Shown here one piece after another: positions 5,245 through 5,839 of a stretch of DNA of 5,839 bases. This stretch comes from Clostridiales bacterium. GTDB lineage: Bacteria > Bacillota > Clostridia > Oscillospirales > Oscillospiraceae. Both the position numbers and the translations under genes were made by a program. The stretch lies in NCBI GenBank assembly GCA_003150355.1, contig QAMJ01000006.1:1-5839 (forward strand), written 5' to 3'. The notes below the pieces were generated by a model that did not search any database, was not told the DNA's origin, and saw only the letters and a list, made by a program, of their open reading frames with translations. Position 1 is the stretch's first letter. Every line of letters begins with the position of its first letter.

Positions 5245-5455
5245 ACAGCCACACCTGTCGGCTTTACCTCAGCTTTACGTGATGTGTTGTTGTCTTAGAG
5301 CGCACGGCTAGGATTTACACCGTACGGTAACTGTCTATTCGCTTATAACGGGGCACAACTTAATGTGCAAAGGGTAGTCAACATATCCTTGCGGACACTT
5401 CTAAAGTGCAGACTTACCGGAGCAAGCCCGAGACTTTAGTCGTGGGTTATTGACT
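5245..5455 (-). ncRNA. Putative HEARO/omega RNA remnant
   Basis: About 210 nt directly upstream of the IscB fragment are rich in stems on the minus strand. AGTCAA/TTGACT (5455-5450 with 5381-5376) closes a branch that contains CCC..GGG with GAC-TAAA-GTC (5446-5427), CACTT-TAG-AAGTG (5408-5396) and TCC-GCAA-GGA with a GNRA-type loop (5395-5386). Next come GCACA/TGTGC (5368-5353) and CGTACGG/CCGTGCG (5326-5301). HEARO RNAs are known to lie just before iscB, with the guide at their 5' end, and are about 200 nt long, which fits in place and size. The first hairpin has two mismatches, as expected of a decaying copy. The guide would come from the sequence around the neighbouring gene's stop codon. 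Confidence 0.55.
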
Positions 5456-5461
5456 GTGTTT
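5450..5461. repeat. 12-bp direct repeat, right copy
   Basis: TTGACTGTGTTT is identical to 5082-5093. Its last base is the first base of the minus-strand stop codon of the 98-residue gene (5463-5461), and its TTGAC part takes part in the outer stem of the RNA remnant. Confidence 0.85.
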
Positions 5462-5757
5462 CACCACTTTCTGCCTTCGTCGGACTTATACATGAGTTCA
5501 AAAGTTTCAGGCGAAACGGTGAAAAGGCTGTCTTTCTTGCCCTCCACCAGATATTTGTAGGGCTTGATGCGCAGTACAATCATGCCAAAGCTGCGAATGA
5601 TGATGTTGTCGCTGGCGTCGTTACGGACAATGTTATCTGCCTTCCAGCCAATACCGGGATTTTCGGCAATCAGCTTCTTGATGCCCTCGAAGCTCTGCGC
5701 GTTTTCGGGGTCCCACTGGACCGCACGGATGCTGTTCCTTTTGTGATAATTAGCCAT
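5461..5757 (-). CDS. Phage-type small protein, 98 residues
   Basis: The start is placed at the ATG 5757-5755 because AAGGAG lies 8 nt upstream; a longer in-frame reading to 5829 would run across that site and the end of the preceding gene. The sequence follows a pattern seen in small phage proteins of unknown function: an N-terminal R-A-V-Q-W (11-15) followed by a short helix (SFEGIKKLI, 22-30), a beta pair (NIIIRS, 51-56; MIVLRIKPYKYLVEGK, 59-74) and SPETFELMY (82-90), resembling the 'AVQW...GDYIVKG...FYPC.P..FE.TY' layout. The usual GD before the second strand is not present here. The likeness is from memory. The protein is soluble and without signal peptide. The HEARO/IscB relic begins right behind its stop codon. 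Confidence 0.8.
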   Translation of the reverse strand: MANYHKRNSIRAVQWDPENAQSFEGIKKLIAENPGIGWKADNIVRNDASDNIIIRSFGMIVLRIKPYKYLVEGKKDSLFTVSPETFELMYKSDEGRKW

Positions 5758-5779
5758 TGTGATTTCTCCTTTTTTGGTG

Positions 5780-5839
5780 TTATTTATTTTCGAAAAATGC
5801 AAGCATAGCCGTATTAACTGCCTGCGCATACCGCGTTTC
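5780..5839 (-). CDS. C-terminal end of an unidentified gene, runs off right edge
   Basis: A frame open from the window edge ends at TAA 5782-5780 and reads ETRYAQAVNTAMLAFFENK. It stops 22 nt before the ATG of the 98-residue gene, with the AGGAG site in the gap, as expected for neighbouring genes of one operon. The helical tail with YAQAV..A.LAFF is compatible with many enzymes, including cell-wall amidases, but 19 residues are too few to name it. Confidence 0.5.
   Translation of the reverse strand, partial: ETRYAQAVNTAMLAFFENK

Larger units (their letters stand above)
5082..5455 (-). mobile_element. Miniature HEARO/IscB (OMEGA) element relic
   Basis: A block of about 370 bp has no intact gene. 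On the minus strand it carries a structured RNA-like region (5455 to about 5245) followed by an IscB bridge-helix coding fragment (5214-5107). That order, omega RNA first and iscB after it, is the known layout of HEARO elements. No transposase is present, and the N-terminal, HNH and later RuvC parts of IscB are gone, so it is a deletion derivative. The edges are uncertain: a 12-bp repeat at both sides and an ATGA at 5101-5098 are alternative right-end clues. It sits directly after the stop codon of the 98-residue gene and so spares it. Confidence 0.6.

Noticed and set aside
5758..5829. N-terminal extension of the 98-residue protein to 5829
   Set aside because: It overlaps the end of the upstream frame and would translate through the AAGGAG site that serves the ATG at 5757.

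Overview
The window looks like an accessory (integrated-element, phage or plasmid type) stretch from a Gram-positive gut bacterium, most likely a Clostridia/Oscillospiraceae relative. This is inferred from strong AGGAG-type ribosome binding sites, canonical -35/-10 promoters with hairpin-plus-T-run terminators, and the protein families seen (a phage/ICE 'NPRE..' protein, a DUF3854 primase-type fragment and an IscB relic). No housekeeping gene is present. Every convincing gene reads on the minus strand, so the description runs from the right edge to the left.

Right part (5839 to about 3700): the C-terminal tail of an unidentified gene; a 98-residue phage-type protein; a roughly 370 bp relic of a HEARO/IscB (OMEGA) element, made of a structured RNA region followed by a fragment encoding only the arginine-rich bridge helix of IscB and framed by a 12-bp direct repeat; an acidic 204-residue unknown protein; a broken piece of a DUF3854/TOPRIM-type protein; and two small unknown genes of about 54 and 72 residues. 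This part is a mosaic of scars and small genes.

Left part (about 3692 to 1): two cassettes that begin with the same duplicated control unit. Each unit has a -35/-10 promoter with a 16-nt spacer, an RNA starting about at the first base of an 8-bp stem that encloses two small hairpins, a short linker and a strong intrinsic terminator. The start codon lies only 26-27 nt beyond the T-run. The right unit (3692-3558) leads a tight four-gene operon: 187-residue phage-family protein, 235- and 246-residue tandem paralogues, and a 337-residue unknown protein. The left unit (430-297) leads the gene that runs off the left edge. The two RNAs differ at about a dozen of roughly 103 positions, almost all in predicted loops or linkers while stems are kept. 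This suggests a functional RNA: an attenuating leader, a put-like antitermination RNA, or a stand-alone small RNA.

Together, the most noteworthy content is the duplicated promoter/structured-RNA/terminator unit that heads unrelated accessory genes, followed by the miniature IscB/omega-RNA relic. The other genes are mostly unrecognised and are described from what is visible.
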